Positions 34,693-48,099 of a stretch of DNA of 64,000 bases are shown here, in pieces. This DNA is from Apis mellifera (taxonomy: Eukaryota; Arthropoda; Insecta; Hymenoptera; Apidae), in the NCBI RefSeq assembly GCF_003254395.2, contig NC_037638.1, forward strand, positions 2,423,001 through 2,487,000, read 5' to 3'. A program made the position numbers and the translations under genes. Positions within the stretch are counted from its first letter, which is position 1. Each line of letters begins with the position of its first letter. The notes below the pieces were generated by a model, which was not told the origin of the DNA, searched no databases, and saw only the letters and a program-made list of their open reading frames with translations.

Positions 34693-37600
34693 AATTAGTG
34701 ATTAGAGTTTTTTAAATTATTTAATACAAAACTGCTCAGCAATTTTTTGCAATGCTCATCTTTTATCAGATAAGCATGCATTAAATTTAGTAATAGCTAT
34801 AATGATAATGATAAATTCTAAATAAATAAAAACTGTTTAGGTTATGTGATAAATAGAAAGCCTTTAACGTTGTAATCATTAATTTGAAATTTTTATTGTA
34901 ACCATATTTCGATTATGACGATTTTAATTAAAATCGAATGTAGATATTGTAATATATAGAAAAATAACATAAGTTAATTAAAATTTATCATGCCATTTAA
35001 TAACTATACTTAATGGTTTTTAAATAAGTTTTTGTGTATATTAAATATGCACATCACAAAGATTTTTATGATCATTTGTTTAATTGCTAAATTGAACAGC
35101 GATCAGAAAATAAGAGATTAGATTGCTTTCCATTTACTTTTTTTATAATTATGATTGCATAATGTAAATATGATCCAAGTATCATAGATGTATGTTTATA
35201 TTGATAATATTATCATGCAAAATATTGCTAAAGTACAAAAAATCTTTAGGTGCTATATTATTATATTAGGAATGTTCTAAACAGAAATCTAGGTGTATTT
35301 CAGCAGTTCGTATTACACCATAATATCAGAAATCTCGATTATATTTTAATTATGATCTTTATAGCGTTAAATAATGAAATTTTATTTTTCGCTAATAAAC
35401 TTAATTTGAGTGATTAAAAATAAAATACGTTAATTATTTATATATTTCAAAATCATTAAATTATATTTAAATAATATTATAATAAATCATTGAAATTTAA
35501 TTTATATGGAAGATTATTAATTTTTTTATACGTTGAATATTTTTCGTTATCATAATACGAAATTAATTTTAAATTCTTAAATATAAATTCATTACATTAT
35601 GAATTGTTAGATGAAAACGAATATTGTTATAAAAAAGAAAAAATACATGAAATCATGTGATTATGTTCACTTCTTTTTTTTTTTGTATGAATATTTATTT
35701 GTGACATTGTATCTACATATCATTTTAGTTATATATAAAATTTAAAAATTTTGACCCTATGGGTTTTGGAAAATTAAATGTGATTTATTAAAAATATTTT
35801 TACATGATCAAAAATTAATTTGTATGAAGAAAATATAATTAATATTTATAGAAAATTCTGTCTCTAAAATGAAATTATAAGCACAAGTGATTTTTATTAA
35901 ATGTTATTTTTATTTCTGCTCATTGTAGTGGCATGTATATGCAATAATAGAAGCAACACTTTTTTCCAAATATCCTTAAAAAAACCAATACTGATTTAGA
36001 GATATACCTAGATATATATTAGACATCTAAGCATGAAAGAACATGAGTATGAAATATAAAGATATAAAAAATATATATATTTATATATGTTTTCAACACA
36101 TATTTTTTAATCTTATTAATTTTTTCTTAAACGTTTGTGTATTCCTTTATTTTCTTAAATTTTTTTCATCGTCTTCTTATTTGTTTCACATAATTCAAAA
36201 TTTTTAATATTTGCATAATTTGAATTATGCAAATATGCATAATTATAAATTCTTAAATTTGAATCGAAATTTAAAAAATTCAAGATATAGTTATTCGTAT
36301 CGTATATAAAATGTAAATTTGTTTTTTTTAAATTTATAGTTAAATATTTCGAACATATAAAATATTGAAAAAATTAAATATAGAAAGGTTGTTTTATAAG
36401 CTTTAAAAGCTTTTTGTATCAAGTATATATTAGAACAATATAATATAAATCTTAAACATATTTACATATGACGTAGCAAGAAAATATTAATTATACAGTT
36501 GTGTATTTAAAATATACGTATACACATATTTCGAGACTGTTTCTAAGATCTCGTATCACATACATTTTTCTAACATAATAAGAGTGCCAGTAATTCTTGT
36601 ATCATAAAGCACAAGGCGTAAAATATTTCCATTTTCAATTTTATTATTCATATCGCTCGCTTTTTAAATACAAGTAAATCATAAATTTTCAAAGCAATCT
36701 GTTAGAGAAAAAATTGATAAAGGTGTATAATATAATTGATTATGTAGGATAAATACATTCATTATTATACTCCATATAACACTTGGTCAATATATATGAC
36801 ATGTATGTTACATCGTATTGTTGTAATAATATAAGCATCCCACCTAAGGTGAACAATATAATAATTTATGATTTTCATATACTCAGTTTATTATGGGTAT
36901 TTAGAATATGTGGTAAATAGTACACGTATAAATTGCATACAATTTAGTTTTTTTTGCATATATTTGAGATCTGCGTATATAAAGTTTCGATAAGATCATG
37001 TAACTGCCATGACTAAAGATTATTTTAATTTTGAATTGTGTGTGTGTGGGTGATGTATTTTAAGTTAAAATGGGAAATTACAAATAAATACATAATATGC
37101 GACGCCTGACTTTATTAACATTTATGCACGATACGCAACGCGTTAATGTGGATTTCGTTCGTTCGAATAAATATTATTCTGCCAATTGGCTCTTAATTGA
37201 TTAGGGTGATTTATAAAAATGAGATGTTATCAGAGTATTCATAAATAAGAAATATCGTTATTGTTATGATATATTTAGTTCAATTTTAAAAAATGAAACG
37301 CGTGCGCGAATAGTCGTTAGAATAATTATTGCATTATTCTACGCATACGCTCAATATTTTATGCGATATTGTATTCAATATGCGTATATTAATGCATTAA
37401 TATTTTCAAAACTTGTTCGATTTTCATTTCAAATATTAGGCTATAATAGAATTCTGTGCTCACATTAGACATAGAAGTATGAAATATTAATCGAACGAGT
37501 TTCAATATCTTGTTTTGTCTTTATCCATGAATCGGAATTCAAGAAAATAAACTATTGAGTGATATAAATAAAGCGTTCATTATATAAAATATTCAAACGC

Positions 37601-39878
37601 AATAAAATATTATATTCGCTGCAAATGATTTCATAGAATTAAACAATCTTATACGTGATATTTATAAAATAGAGTATGCGTAAAATATTGCTTAATGGGT
37701 GAACTTAATAATAATAACTATTTAGTGTGTTTATTGATCTTGATAAAATATATAAGTAGGTGCACACTTTTTCAAATATAATAGAATATTTTATTTCAAA
37801 ATTGATTTTGATATCATGATAGATTTGTTTCATCAATGAGATAAATAATAATTAAAAACTATCGATTATTTTAATTATTATTGAATTAATAATAATATGA
37901 AAAAATTTTGTATTTGTATGGGGACGTGGTATGTATTATGCTAGTAAAATGTCCGAGATTCCGGGTGTAAATTATCTCGGGTGCATGTTCTATCAATAGT
38001 TTATTTTCTTAACTTATTCTTACTCTTCAATAGATGACATAATAGATTTAGAATAAATGTGTTTCGTATACTACATAATTAATAAATATTTTTAAGAAAT
38101 TAAATACATAAAAGAAGTGCAATATGAAAGTACAAAATTTAATGTTTCATTTGAATTTTATATATTTTACATCAAAGGAAAAAATTAAAAAGAAAGAATA
38201 TATGGATGTCTTTTCCAATATTCTAAATTTTCTTAACTATAAGACTTTCGAAAATGTTTTACTATCAAAATCTTTACTATATGTAAGACCATGTCCCTGA
38301 TGACGTACTTATATAGCGTTGAACTTTTGAATAATATTATCTACTGATAAAAAAAAAGCGATTTAGAACCATTTAACGTTATACAATTTTCTAATCACTT
38401 TAACGTTATTCTGAATTTTGTATAATCGAATTTCTGTATTCGAACGACGAATTCCATATTCTTATGAATCGATATTTAATGATGGATATAAAGTAGATCC
38501 AGTAGTGATCTGATTTTTGGCATAATTGTAGGGTAAATGTACATATAATTATTTTCCAAAAAAAAAAAATACTCATTGTTAAATGTATATGAAGCGAAAT
38601 TGTTATAGATAAGGCTATTATCGTCATTTATATTAATTGAGATAATAAACGACGTTTCGATTAAATAAAATTTTTTCATGTTAATGCTTTGATTTTTTTT
38701 TTTTAATTTATTCATTATTTAATTTATTCATATATTTCTATATAATTATCTAAAAAATATTAAAACAATTTTTTTTCATGAATATTTTAATTAATTATAT
38801 GATATCATTTATGAATTATTTATTATGGAAATTTATTTTAGAAAATTGCAGATAAATTTTGGAAAAGTTATTATTATTTATATGATTATTTTATTTTTTA
38901 GTTTTTAGTTTTTTAATATGAAAAACTGCAGTATTAAATATTACCTATTTTACTTAAAAATTTATTATATATTTTTATATACTTAATAATCAAAATGATA
39001 AAAATTAATTTAAATTTTTTATTGTTTTTAAATATTGGTAAAAAAAATTGAATAGCAAATTATTTAATTTTTAATGTTAAATATAAATAATATGATTATC
39101 TAATAAAATGTATTAAACTAAAAAATATATATTATTAAAATTTTTAATTGTACAAAAATAAATATTGCAATAATTTAATATAAAATTTTATACTAAATTT
39201 TATACTAAAAAAAAATATATTTTTATTTAATATGGCATCATAAATTTAATAATAAATGCAACTATATATATATATATATAATTATATACACATATATTAA
39301 TTTGAAATGCATTTACCAAATAATATTTTTATGTATTTAATAATCCATAATAATCCATTGAGTGTAAACAATAAATATTTATATTTTCAAATCATTATTA
39401 ACATTATTTAAATAATTTGTTAGTAATAATGTAAATTATAATTATAACTATAATTTTCTTTTTTTTAACTTCTTTATAAAAATATATATTTTTAATAATA
39501 TGTACATGTACATTTATAAGTGAATGTTTTCATTTGACATACTGTTATAGAATATAGCTGAAGCGCCGTCTACCTGTTGCATTTACGACTACAAATATCT
39601 ATATTTCAGTTTCATCAAAAATCCTTCAGGAGAACGAAGGACTAATTGGATTTCTGCTTCGAGATTTTACCGTTATGTCCTTATTGTATATATATTCATA
39701 CTTGTAAATATTAAAATGTATTAAATATTAATTTTAATTTTAAGGTATGAGAAGATTTCATAATTTTTAGGATGTTTAATATGCCTCTGCTTATTATGCG
39801 TTGCTCTAGTAATATTTCAGCAATCTTAACGATTCATGTTCTGGAAATGTAATTTTGCTTAGCTTTAAAAAAATCAGA
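34693..39878. other. Ski/Sno 3' UTR and long AT-rich non-coding region
   Basis: About 5.2 kb without a supportable gene. The first part is probably the Ski/Sno 3' UTR: a Pumilio-type TGTAAATA lies at 35163-35170, and many AATAAA words occur. A perfect 14-bp inverted repeat with paired octamer motifs is at 36207-36236. 39550-39660 is less AT-rich (GCGCCGTCTACC word) and is probably the promoter or leader of the next gene. Frames at 38406-38715 on the minus strand are low-complexity. Confidence 0.5.
36207..36236. repeat. Perfect 14-bp inverted repeat with two POU octamers
   Basis: ATATTTGCATAATT (36207-36220), a TG spacer, then its exact reverse complement AATTATGCAAATAT (36223-36236). Each arm contains the octamer ATGCAAAT/ATTTGCAT recognised by POU/Oct proteins. 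It could act as DNA (paired divergent octamers) or as an RNA hairpin in the Ski/Sno 3' UTR. Neither role is shown. Confidence 0.85.
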
Positions 39879-42229
39879 ATGGCTTTTTTGTGTCCGGTTC
39901 GTATACGACGAGGAAAGAAAAAGAAACGTAAGTAATAAAATATTAAATTGAATAAAAGAAAAACTTTCAAATTTAAAAAATTTATATCAAAAATTATATA
40001 AATATGTACACATATAATATATTATATATTTTAAATTACATCTAATATGATTGTAATATATGTATTATTTATAATATATTTTTATAGTTCTATATCTTTT
40101 TTGTATATATTAAATATTATAAAAATATAGATAAAACTATTGAGAAATAATATTAATAAAATATTAATAAATAATAGTTATATATATATATAGTAATATA
40201 TTAACTATACTTAATTAATAAATTTATAATAATTTTTTAATATATTATTATATTATAATTTTTTTATATATTTTATAATTCTTTTTCTCATTTTTAAAAA
40301 TAAAATTTTTGAACAATAAAATTTTAAATTTATGTTTTAGCTGGAGTACATAATTTCAATTTGGAGAAAGATTGTACTGGAACAGGAGGCACAGGTCTTG
40401 GTTTGGGAACAAAAGTACCATTACCTCCTGGTCGTATAACAGGAAGTGCTAGTATTGAAACATTAGTTAGAGTAGGTATAGAAAAAGAAAATGGTCTATC
40501 ACCAGATAGTAAAATGGTTATTGTTCATGATTTTACACCATGTGTTGATGATGAACTTCAAGTAAAACGGGGTCAGGTTAGCAATTTTTTTGTATTATAT
40601 ATTTTTTAAATAAGATTAAAATATATATATATAAAATATATTATTTATATTATATATAATATATATTTATTTTAATTTTATATAATTTTATATAATAATT
40701 TAATTTTAATATAATATTTATTTCTCATATTTGCTTTATGTTCATAAATATAAGTTTAACTTTAATTTCCTTTTTTATATTGAATATATTGCATCTTCAT
40801 CAGTATTATTTTGTTTTGTTTTTTTTTACATGTTTTAGGTTGTAAATGTTTTATATAGAGAGAATGATTGGGTATACGTAATAGCAGCTGATACACGTAT
40901 GGAAGGTTTTGTTCCACATTCATATTGTGCACCTTATACGTCTCAGCTTGCTGAATTAACACTTGCTACTCTTAACAATGTAAAAAAAAAATTGCCAAGA
41001 TCTAATGAAACTGATTGTGATTTTACCGGTACAGGTCGTTCACAAACAGTAGATGCACAACAAACTGATACTGGATCAGCATCAGACTGTGAAAGTTATA
41101 CTCGTAATATTACCACTGCTGATGTAAATGTTAATAGATCTAACATTACACAGTCTCAAAATTCTATTCAAACTATATCTTCTCAGCCAGATGTACATCC
41201 TTTTTTTAAGGTACATGTATAAATATTTTTATTTTATATATTTAAATAAAAATAATTTATTTATTAATATATCTATATAATAATTTTTAACTTAATTACA
41301 TAATAATATTTTATTATATATATTACAAATTATATACATATTTATATATATTATATATATATGTATGTATCATATAATAAAAGATACTAGAAATACAACA
41401 AAATATAATTTTTATAATAATTTTAAACAAATATTACATCATATAATATATCACATATATTATAGGATCCATCAGCTGGAAGGTACATTGTACTTTATAC
41501 TTTTGTGGCTAGAGATGAAAATGATGTTAGTGTAGAAAGAGGTGAATTTGTAACTGTACTCAATCGAGATGATCCTGATTGGTTTTGGGTACTAAGACAT
41601 TGTGATGGTAATGAAGGATTTGTACCATCAGGATTTGTCTATCCAGGACATGTTCTCCATTCATATGCAACTACAACTACTACAACCACTACCACTACTA
41701 CTGTAGCTACTACATCTACAGAAACACATGCTTTAGGTTGGTTTTATTTTTTTTAGTAGAAATTAAAATTAATAAAACAGAAAAATTTTAATTCAAATTT
41801 AATTATTTAACATTATTTGATATAACATAAAATTTTAATTTCTATATTTAAATCTGATTAATTTTAATATATTTAAATATTTATTTAATTATTTATTATT
41901 ATATTTATAATATTCATATTATAATAATATATTTAAATATTATTTCATTTCAAGGAAAAGGAAATAACAATATATCGGGAAATGAGTCATTACAACAAAA
42001 AGGTTTACGAGATTTTCGAGATGAGACAAATGGCACGGAATTAGTAGTACTTTACGATTATAAGGCGCAGGCGCCAGATGATTTATCTGTGAGAAGAGCT
42101 GACTGGATATATGCGGATTTAGGAAATCAAACTGTAGATGGTTGGTTGTGGGCATACGCGCCTAAAACTCGTAAATATGGATTTATTCCAAAAGCGTATG
42201 CTCGGCCTCCTGCTATGACGAGTTTATAA
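39879..42229 (+). CDS. Dlish: Dlish/Vamana homolog, three SH3 domains
   Basis: In flies this cortical adaptor links Fat/Dachsous signalling to the myosin Dachs and so to growth (Hippo) and planar polarity. Exons are 39879-39927, 40341-40576, 40839-41210, 41466-41736 and 41955-42229, joining in frame to 400 residues. The first exon gives MAFLCPVRIRRGKKKK, a basic start with Cys5 that could be lipid-modified (inference). SH3-1 is at about 78-128 (MVIVHDFTPCVDDELQVKRG, END-WVYV, MEGFVPHSYC). SH3-2 is at about 222-278 (YIVLYTFVARDENDVSVERG, EGFVPSGFV). SH3-3 is at the C-terminus (ELVVLYDYKAQAPDDLSVRR, YGFIPKAYARPP). A poly-Thr linker follows SH3-2. It is convergent with the RING gene, stop codons about 200 bp apart. 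The family call rests on the three-SH3 order and the start. Confidence 0.88.
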
Positions 42230-42431
42230 CATATCAAACATACTTTTCTCTAACATTTTATATATATATTCAAATAATAATATACTATTACATAGTATTA
42301 CACTAAACGATACCCAAAATTTGGATATACATCAAAAGTATGATTTTTTCTATGTAAGTATTATTCCTGCCTTTAATAGACATTTTAATTAATATTGAAA
42401 TTTAATTTAATATATCACATTTGTAATATAT

Positions 42432-45137
42432 TTAATGCACAGTAACATTGACATTGAGTGTAGCACAATCTGATGTAATGTGACTGAGAAGACCTTCGTG
42501 CAGAACTATGCAATCACCTGTTGAAAAAATGTCTTGAGGACATTGAGCAGTTCTTAATGAATTCACTGGACCTGTATATGTTAGGCAACGTAAGCCTTCA
42601 TTATCAATCTTGTCTACAGCCTGTTATGAAAGTAGTCGAATATGCGTATCATTTATTATGTACATAGATATTAATCATTTGTTTAACTAAATATTTGTTT
42701 GTTAGCAAAATTATATAATATACCTGAATACTACATAAAAGTTTGTTTGTATTTCCAATATCCAGCCCAGCAACCCAAGCGATAATTATATCTTTCTCAC
42801 GAAAATTTTTCTTTTTATTAATCTTGTCATTAGGTATGCATTGATCTGTACAATGTAGCCGAGCAGCTAATACTGGTAATGGTAAACGATTTCGATATTT
42901 TGGGTTGATTTGACTACCATTAAACAATCTCGCAACAGGTTCTCTTAGTGTAAAAATTTAATATTAAATTGATTGCATTTTTAAAATATTACATGTCTTT
43001 TTATATATCTAAAATCTTGATATATCTTTTTATTACTATTAACAATAAAAAAAATTTATTTGAAAAGAATAAAAATTTTAATTGGAAATTAAAAAATTAA
43101 TTCAAAATTTCAAAATAATATATAAATATATACATAAATTATAGAAGTCATTTCAATATAAATACAATAAAATGATAGTTAAAAAATATATTATTCTTCA
43201 ATTCTTTTCTAAATTATTTTTTCTATATTGTTAATAGTGATAATGATTTTTTTAAATATACAAATACTTAACATTCATTTTTATTTATTTATTTTATATT
43301 TGAATGAAAAAGATTTATTTCTATAATAATAACATTAAATTTTGAATATTATATTAAATGAAATATATTTATTTATACTCACGAGAGTTTACCGGAAACT
43401 AAAAGGAGAGCCAGACATCTACTAGAATTGGAAGATAGGGCACTAAAACTGACGATGAGTGTACTTTTAATACCTGGCTCTACATTCAGGATAGGTACTT
43501 CTGGATGATCAAAAATGAAATGATGAGTTAACGCTGAAAAAGCTACATTTATGGCACAATCAATTCGTGGACAGCGAATCGGTCTTCGAGAACATTCTGC
43601 GCTAATTTGTCCGCTAACTTTTGCTTCAGACATATATGACTCTGTATTTCCTTTTTTAAATAAATTACAATAACTTTGTCGTCTCTGTTTGTCACAATTT
43701 TTGTTTCGTTGTTCGCGCATGTTATTTTGTTCTTTAATTTGATCATAATCAGATATCTCTTCAAAATAATCATTGTAATATCCTAATGTATTTCTTTCAA
43801 TATTTTGTGTTGCACATGGATAATTTTGATTCCAAGACTTGTTATATGATTGCTCAATGTCAATAGGGATGTATTGCTGTAAATGTTGATGATGCTTCGA
43901 ATAATATTCCAATTGTTGTCGTGGAATTTGCATTCTCTTTAGATGCGTGTATATTGAATTCAAACTAACATTACTTTCTCGCGATAAATTTATATTTGAT
44001 TGTTGATACTGTGCATGACAAAGAATACAGCCAGGATCTGCAATATATAATTTTTATTTCTATCAACTTTATTTCTTTTTAATGGAATGATATGTTCTGA
44101 CAATATTTTCAATGTTATAGTTAATGTGATGAATATAATGATTTAATATTGATGACTATTCAAAATTATTTGAAGTCAATTAAAATGAGAAATAAGTTAT
44201 TTTTAAAAAATAATTAAACATTATTAATAGATTAATTAAACAGATTAATATCGTTCGTTATTGCAAAATCATAAATGATAATCATATCATTTTTTTTCAT
44301 TTTTATACTGTAATATTCATAAAATGAATATTACAAATCCGTATTTTGTTCGATGATATATATATCTAAAATAATAACAATATTTTTAGATATGAATTTT
44401 AAGTTGTACAATAATGAAGTTTAAATATATGTTATTGTATATCATTTAAATAATATTATTTAACGATTCTTATACATAAAATAATTATAAGAATGATATA
44501 ACATTGATCAATGAAAACTTTTTTAAATTAATATTTTTTTATCGTAATTAACTTTGAATAACCATTAATTATAAATCATAGTATTCATTTGAAAACATTC
44601 ACGAAAATAATGAAAGTTAAATTAAAAAAATTAAAAAAAAAAAACAAAAAACAAAATTGCTCTTTTTATTTCTTCTATAAAAAAAAATGATTAATGTCAG
44701 ATTATCAAAAACTTTATTTTTATTATCAAAAACATGAGATATTCATAATCATATTCCCGTTTTAGATGTCTTTGTATACTAATGATAATTATTTTATTAA
44801 TTTGAAAAGATTATGTTAATTAACCTGATTGAAGCGCAAAGTGTTGAATACAACGTTGACACACAGCATGACCCTTTGAACAAGGAATATATTGACTAAA
44901 ATTAGAATTTATATTTCCAAGAGCGAGATGACAAATAGCACAGAGTCCAAACATCGTATTCCCATGTGGTATCAGTAATTCTTCATCTTCTTTCATATCT
45001 TCTTCGCATTTTATTTCTTTCTCCTTGGTCGTTCCGCTTCTAAAATTTTTGTTTTCTTGTATCTTCTTTTCATCATTTTGTTCTTTCAGTTCTGCACGCT
45101 GAAAAAATTCTTTCATGCTACTATTACATATAATCAT
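42432..45137 (-). CDS. RING-finger protein with uncharacterised C-terminal domain
   Basis: Exons, read on the minus strand: 45137-44825, 44037-43383, 42943-42724 and 42620-42432. They join in frame to 458 residues. A RING finger lies at residues 66-111: Cys66/69, Cys86, His90, Cys93/96, Cys108/111. The last pair is completed only by splicing exon 1 to exon 2. This suggests an E3 ubiquitin ligase; substrate unknown. Exon 2 continues with a Gln/Tyr/His-rich linker. From about residue 260 comes a Cys/His block (CPRIDCAINVAFSALTHHFI) and a beta-rich region through the end that resembles the insect DUF4729 family, from memory and not verified. The start ATG is the first in its exon; a further upstream exon cannot be excluded. 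It lies head-to-tail below two other minus-strand genes. Confidence 0.75.
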
Positions 45138-45552
45138 TGTAAGTTATAATTTTTAGTTTGGATTTTATCTGCCTATCACAATAAAAATATTACTCAAAAT
45201 ATAATCTCTCTTTAATGGATTGCGATTTACGTTAAGCTAATTATATCTTAAATTATTTTCAAATTTATTCTTTAAATATAACAAAAAATCCATATACTTC
45301 AAAGAAATTAAATTTTAATCTAAATATATTTTCAATTTATTTCCAATTTCTCGATATTATAGCGTAATTTTATTTAAATAAATTATGAACTCTATTATGT
45401 AAATAATAAATATTATTTTATAAAAAAAAGGTTTTTTTGAAATATGTAAAAAAATTTATTATATATTTTAAATATAAATATACGATAAAATAATTTAAAT
45501 TATTCCTTAAAATAGAATATTGATGGTAAAAAATTAAAATGGATCAATCTAT
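45138..45552. other. Spacer between two minus-strand genes
   Basis: About 400 bp of AT-rich DNA holding the presumed promoter of the RING gene and the 3' end of the small gene upstream of it. No other feature is seen. Confidence 0.5.
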
Positions 45553-47955
45553 TTATTCACAATTTTGAATCTCGTCTCCCTTGAATACTAAATCACGTGC
45601 CTCGTTCTGATTCTTTATCGAATTGCAGTTTGCTTTGTTAACTCGGTGATTTTCTTTATCCATTTTCTTTTCTTTGGATTCTCGGGTCAGCTCGTATATC
45701 ACTTTGAACAACTCTCTAAATGTTTGTCTATTGTATGTAATAACGCACTTCTTGTTACTGTAAAACGTAACGAATATTATTATAAGTTTTATTAATTTCA
45801 ATTTTTTATTTTTTTTTAATATTTCCTTAAAATAATTTTTATTTTTTATAATATTAAAATAAATATATTTCATAAATTATATTTTTTCAATATATGTATA
45901 TGAAGCAATGATAATTTTTAAAATTTTAGCAAATATATGACTAGAAAAATTAAGATAAAATAATTATTTATAGAATAATTATTATTTTTAATTCTATCTT
46001 TATGTGTAATATGTACATAATTTAAAATGATGACAGATTTTTACAATGAAAAATTTAGATAATTACCAGATTAGAAAGTATTAGCCAAATATGCCTTCAA
46101 TATCGTATTCACAATAATTATTTTTAAATATGAATATTTTTCAATTCTCTTGATTTTAATAAGTTTAAAAATAATATAATAGTTTCAATAATATTTTCGA
46201 ATAAATAGATAACTTGAATGTGTATATAAAATGTCTATTAAAGTTTTTGTGTTTTTAATTCGCTACAATTTATTACTTAAAAACGTTTCACGTACATTGA
46301 CGAGATAAACTGCGATACGTATGATTTGCTTATTACATTTGAAAAACCATTTTGACATCTATTTTTTTTGTCACTTTTCGATACCTTCAAATATTTGAGA
46401 ACTAGGCTTTGAAAAAAGCGTATTTTTCGATGTTTAGATTATTATCGTTTTTTCTATTTTTATCTATATTTATATTATTATGTCTATTTATAAAATTTTA
46501 TTTAAACTTTTATTATTCTAAATCTTCTCTTTTCAAAATTTTATCAAAAGAATAGTTCAACGATTAGATTTGAAATTTATATATGATAATAAATATGAGA
46601 GATAAGAAATTTATTAATATATTAATAAATTATTTATTAATTATTTAATAATTTATTAATTATTTAATTTATTAAATTATTTATTAATTATTAATATATT
46701 AATTAAAATTTATTAAATATATTATTTTATTTATATCATCTGTAATTTTATTATGTATGTGCAAAAAATTAATAAATTAATGTTATATTTCATGTAATGT
46801 TTATGTAAATGTCTCTATTTAAAAATTCGGCATTAAGATATAAATCTATCTTTGTTTCACTGTTAATTACATTTATATGTATTGATTTTTATGTTCATAG
46901 CTAATAACCCATTGATCGTTGATAATTTGACATATTTGTAAATATGATTAAAAACATAATACAGAATATATATTATATATAAACTAATAAATATATCTTA
47001 TATGCATAAAATAAACCTTATTTATTATTTTTATTAATAATTGTTTGTAGTCTTTTTCAAAAATACATAATTAAAATACAAAATTATCATTAAAGTAAAT
47101 GTTAATTTGCAATAAACATTTAATATATATGTAATAATTGTATTTATTTTGTATCATATTTTTGGAAATATAATTAACAAAGGCTTTTTTCAATATAAAT
47201 TTTAATTCTTTTGATATATATAATATTGCATGATTCAACTTAGAATATCAATATACAGAATTTTTTAAAGTTAATGATATAAATAGTAATATTAGCAAAA
47301 TTAAATATCTGTAAAAATTTTTTCGGAAATTTATAGATATTTTAATAGATTTTTTTCAGTATTATAATAACATTGCAAATATAATAATGTAATAACAATA
47401 AAGTTAATAATATAAATAAATTAAATAAATTCTTTAACAAAATTTTATTATTATAATGAGAAAGAAATTTAAAAAAAATAATATAATATTTATTATAATA
47501 TGAAAATTAATAATATATACAATTGAATAAAAAAAGTATATATAATTAATAATATAATTTTAAACATAATGAAACAATAATGAAAAATAATTTAATGCAT
47601 AATTGAATACAAGTACAAATAATGTATTTGTTACAAAAAAATATTATCATAAATATATAATTTTTTTGACATAACTTCATTTCTTATATGTACATATATA
47701 AAAACATATTATACAATTTTTAAATCAATTGTAGTTAAAATGCATGAGATTCATGTTTTACATTAACATAATATAATTATTTAATTTTTTTTTTATTTCT
47801 CTTTAATAAATAATTTATATTTATACTTACTTTATTGGGTATTCATTTGAATAACTTTCAACATAGATATCTTGAAAATTCAACCCTTTCCCCGAAAATA
47901 TATGATTTTCGAGATATCGATGTTGAATGTTTCCAAAAGAACATCCTATACACAT
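45553..47955 (-). CDS. Small two-exon gene, unknown function
   Basis: Not recognised. Exon 1 (47955-47831) starts ATGTGTATAGGA, encoding MCIGCSFGNIQHRYLENH and so on, and ends at a strong donor AAA|GTAAGTATA. Exon 2 (45757-45553) starts after TTTTACAG and ends in a stop. The join is phase-compatible and gives 109 residues; the intron is about 2.07 kb. The second half holds YNRQTFRELFKVIYELTRES, then a charged tail. There is no signal peptide or membrane segment. Both exons are richer in CpG than the surrounding intron, consistent with real exons. The start lies only 144 bp past the SH3BP5 stop on the same strand, so it may share or abut that transcript. Small size and style fit ciliary or other accessory proteins, but I assign no function. 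Confidence 0.5.
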
Positions 47956-48099
47956 ATAACTTGTCAAATAAAATTTATGATCATTCGATATTATTAAGCT
48001 TTTTATATAAATTAAAACGAAAAATAATATATTTTAATTATGTTTAAACTTATTAAAAAATTATGAAATATATCACATTTATTTAATTTGATTATATTT

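Noticed and set aside
38406..38715. Minus-strand frames of 73-79 codons
   Set aside because: AT-driven Ile/Ser/Tyr-rich sequence with no domain and no splice context.
46270..46380. Tiny minus-strand frame starting MSKWFFKCNK inside the intron of the small gene
   Set aside because: Only 31 codons, and no donor gives the phase needed to join the 45757 exon.
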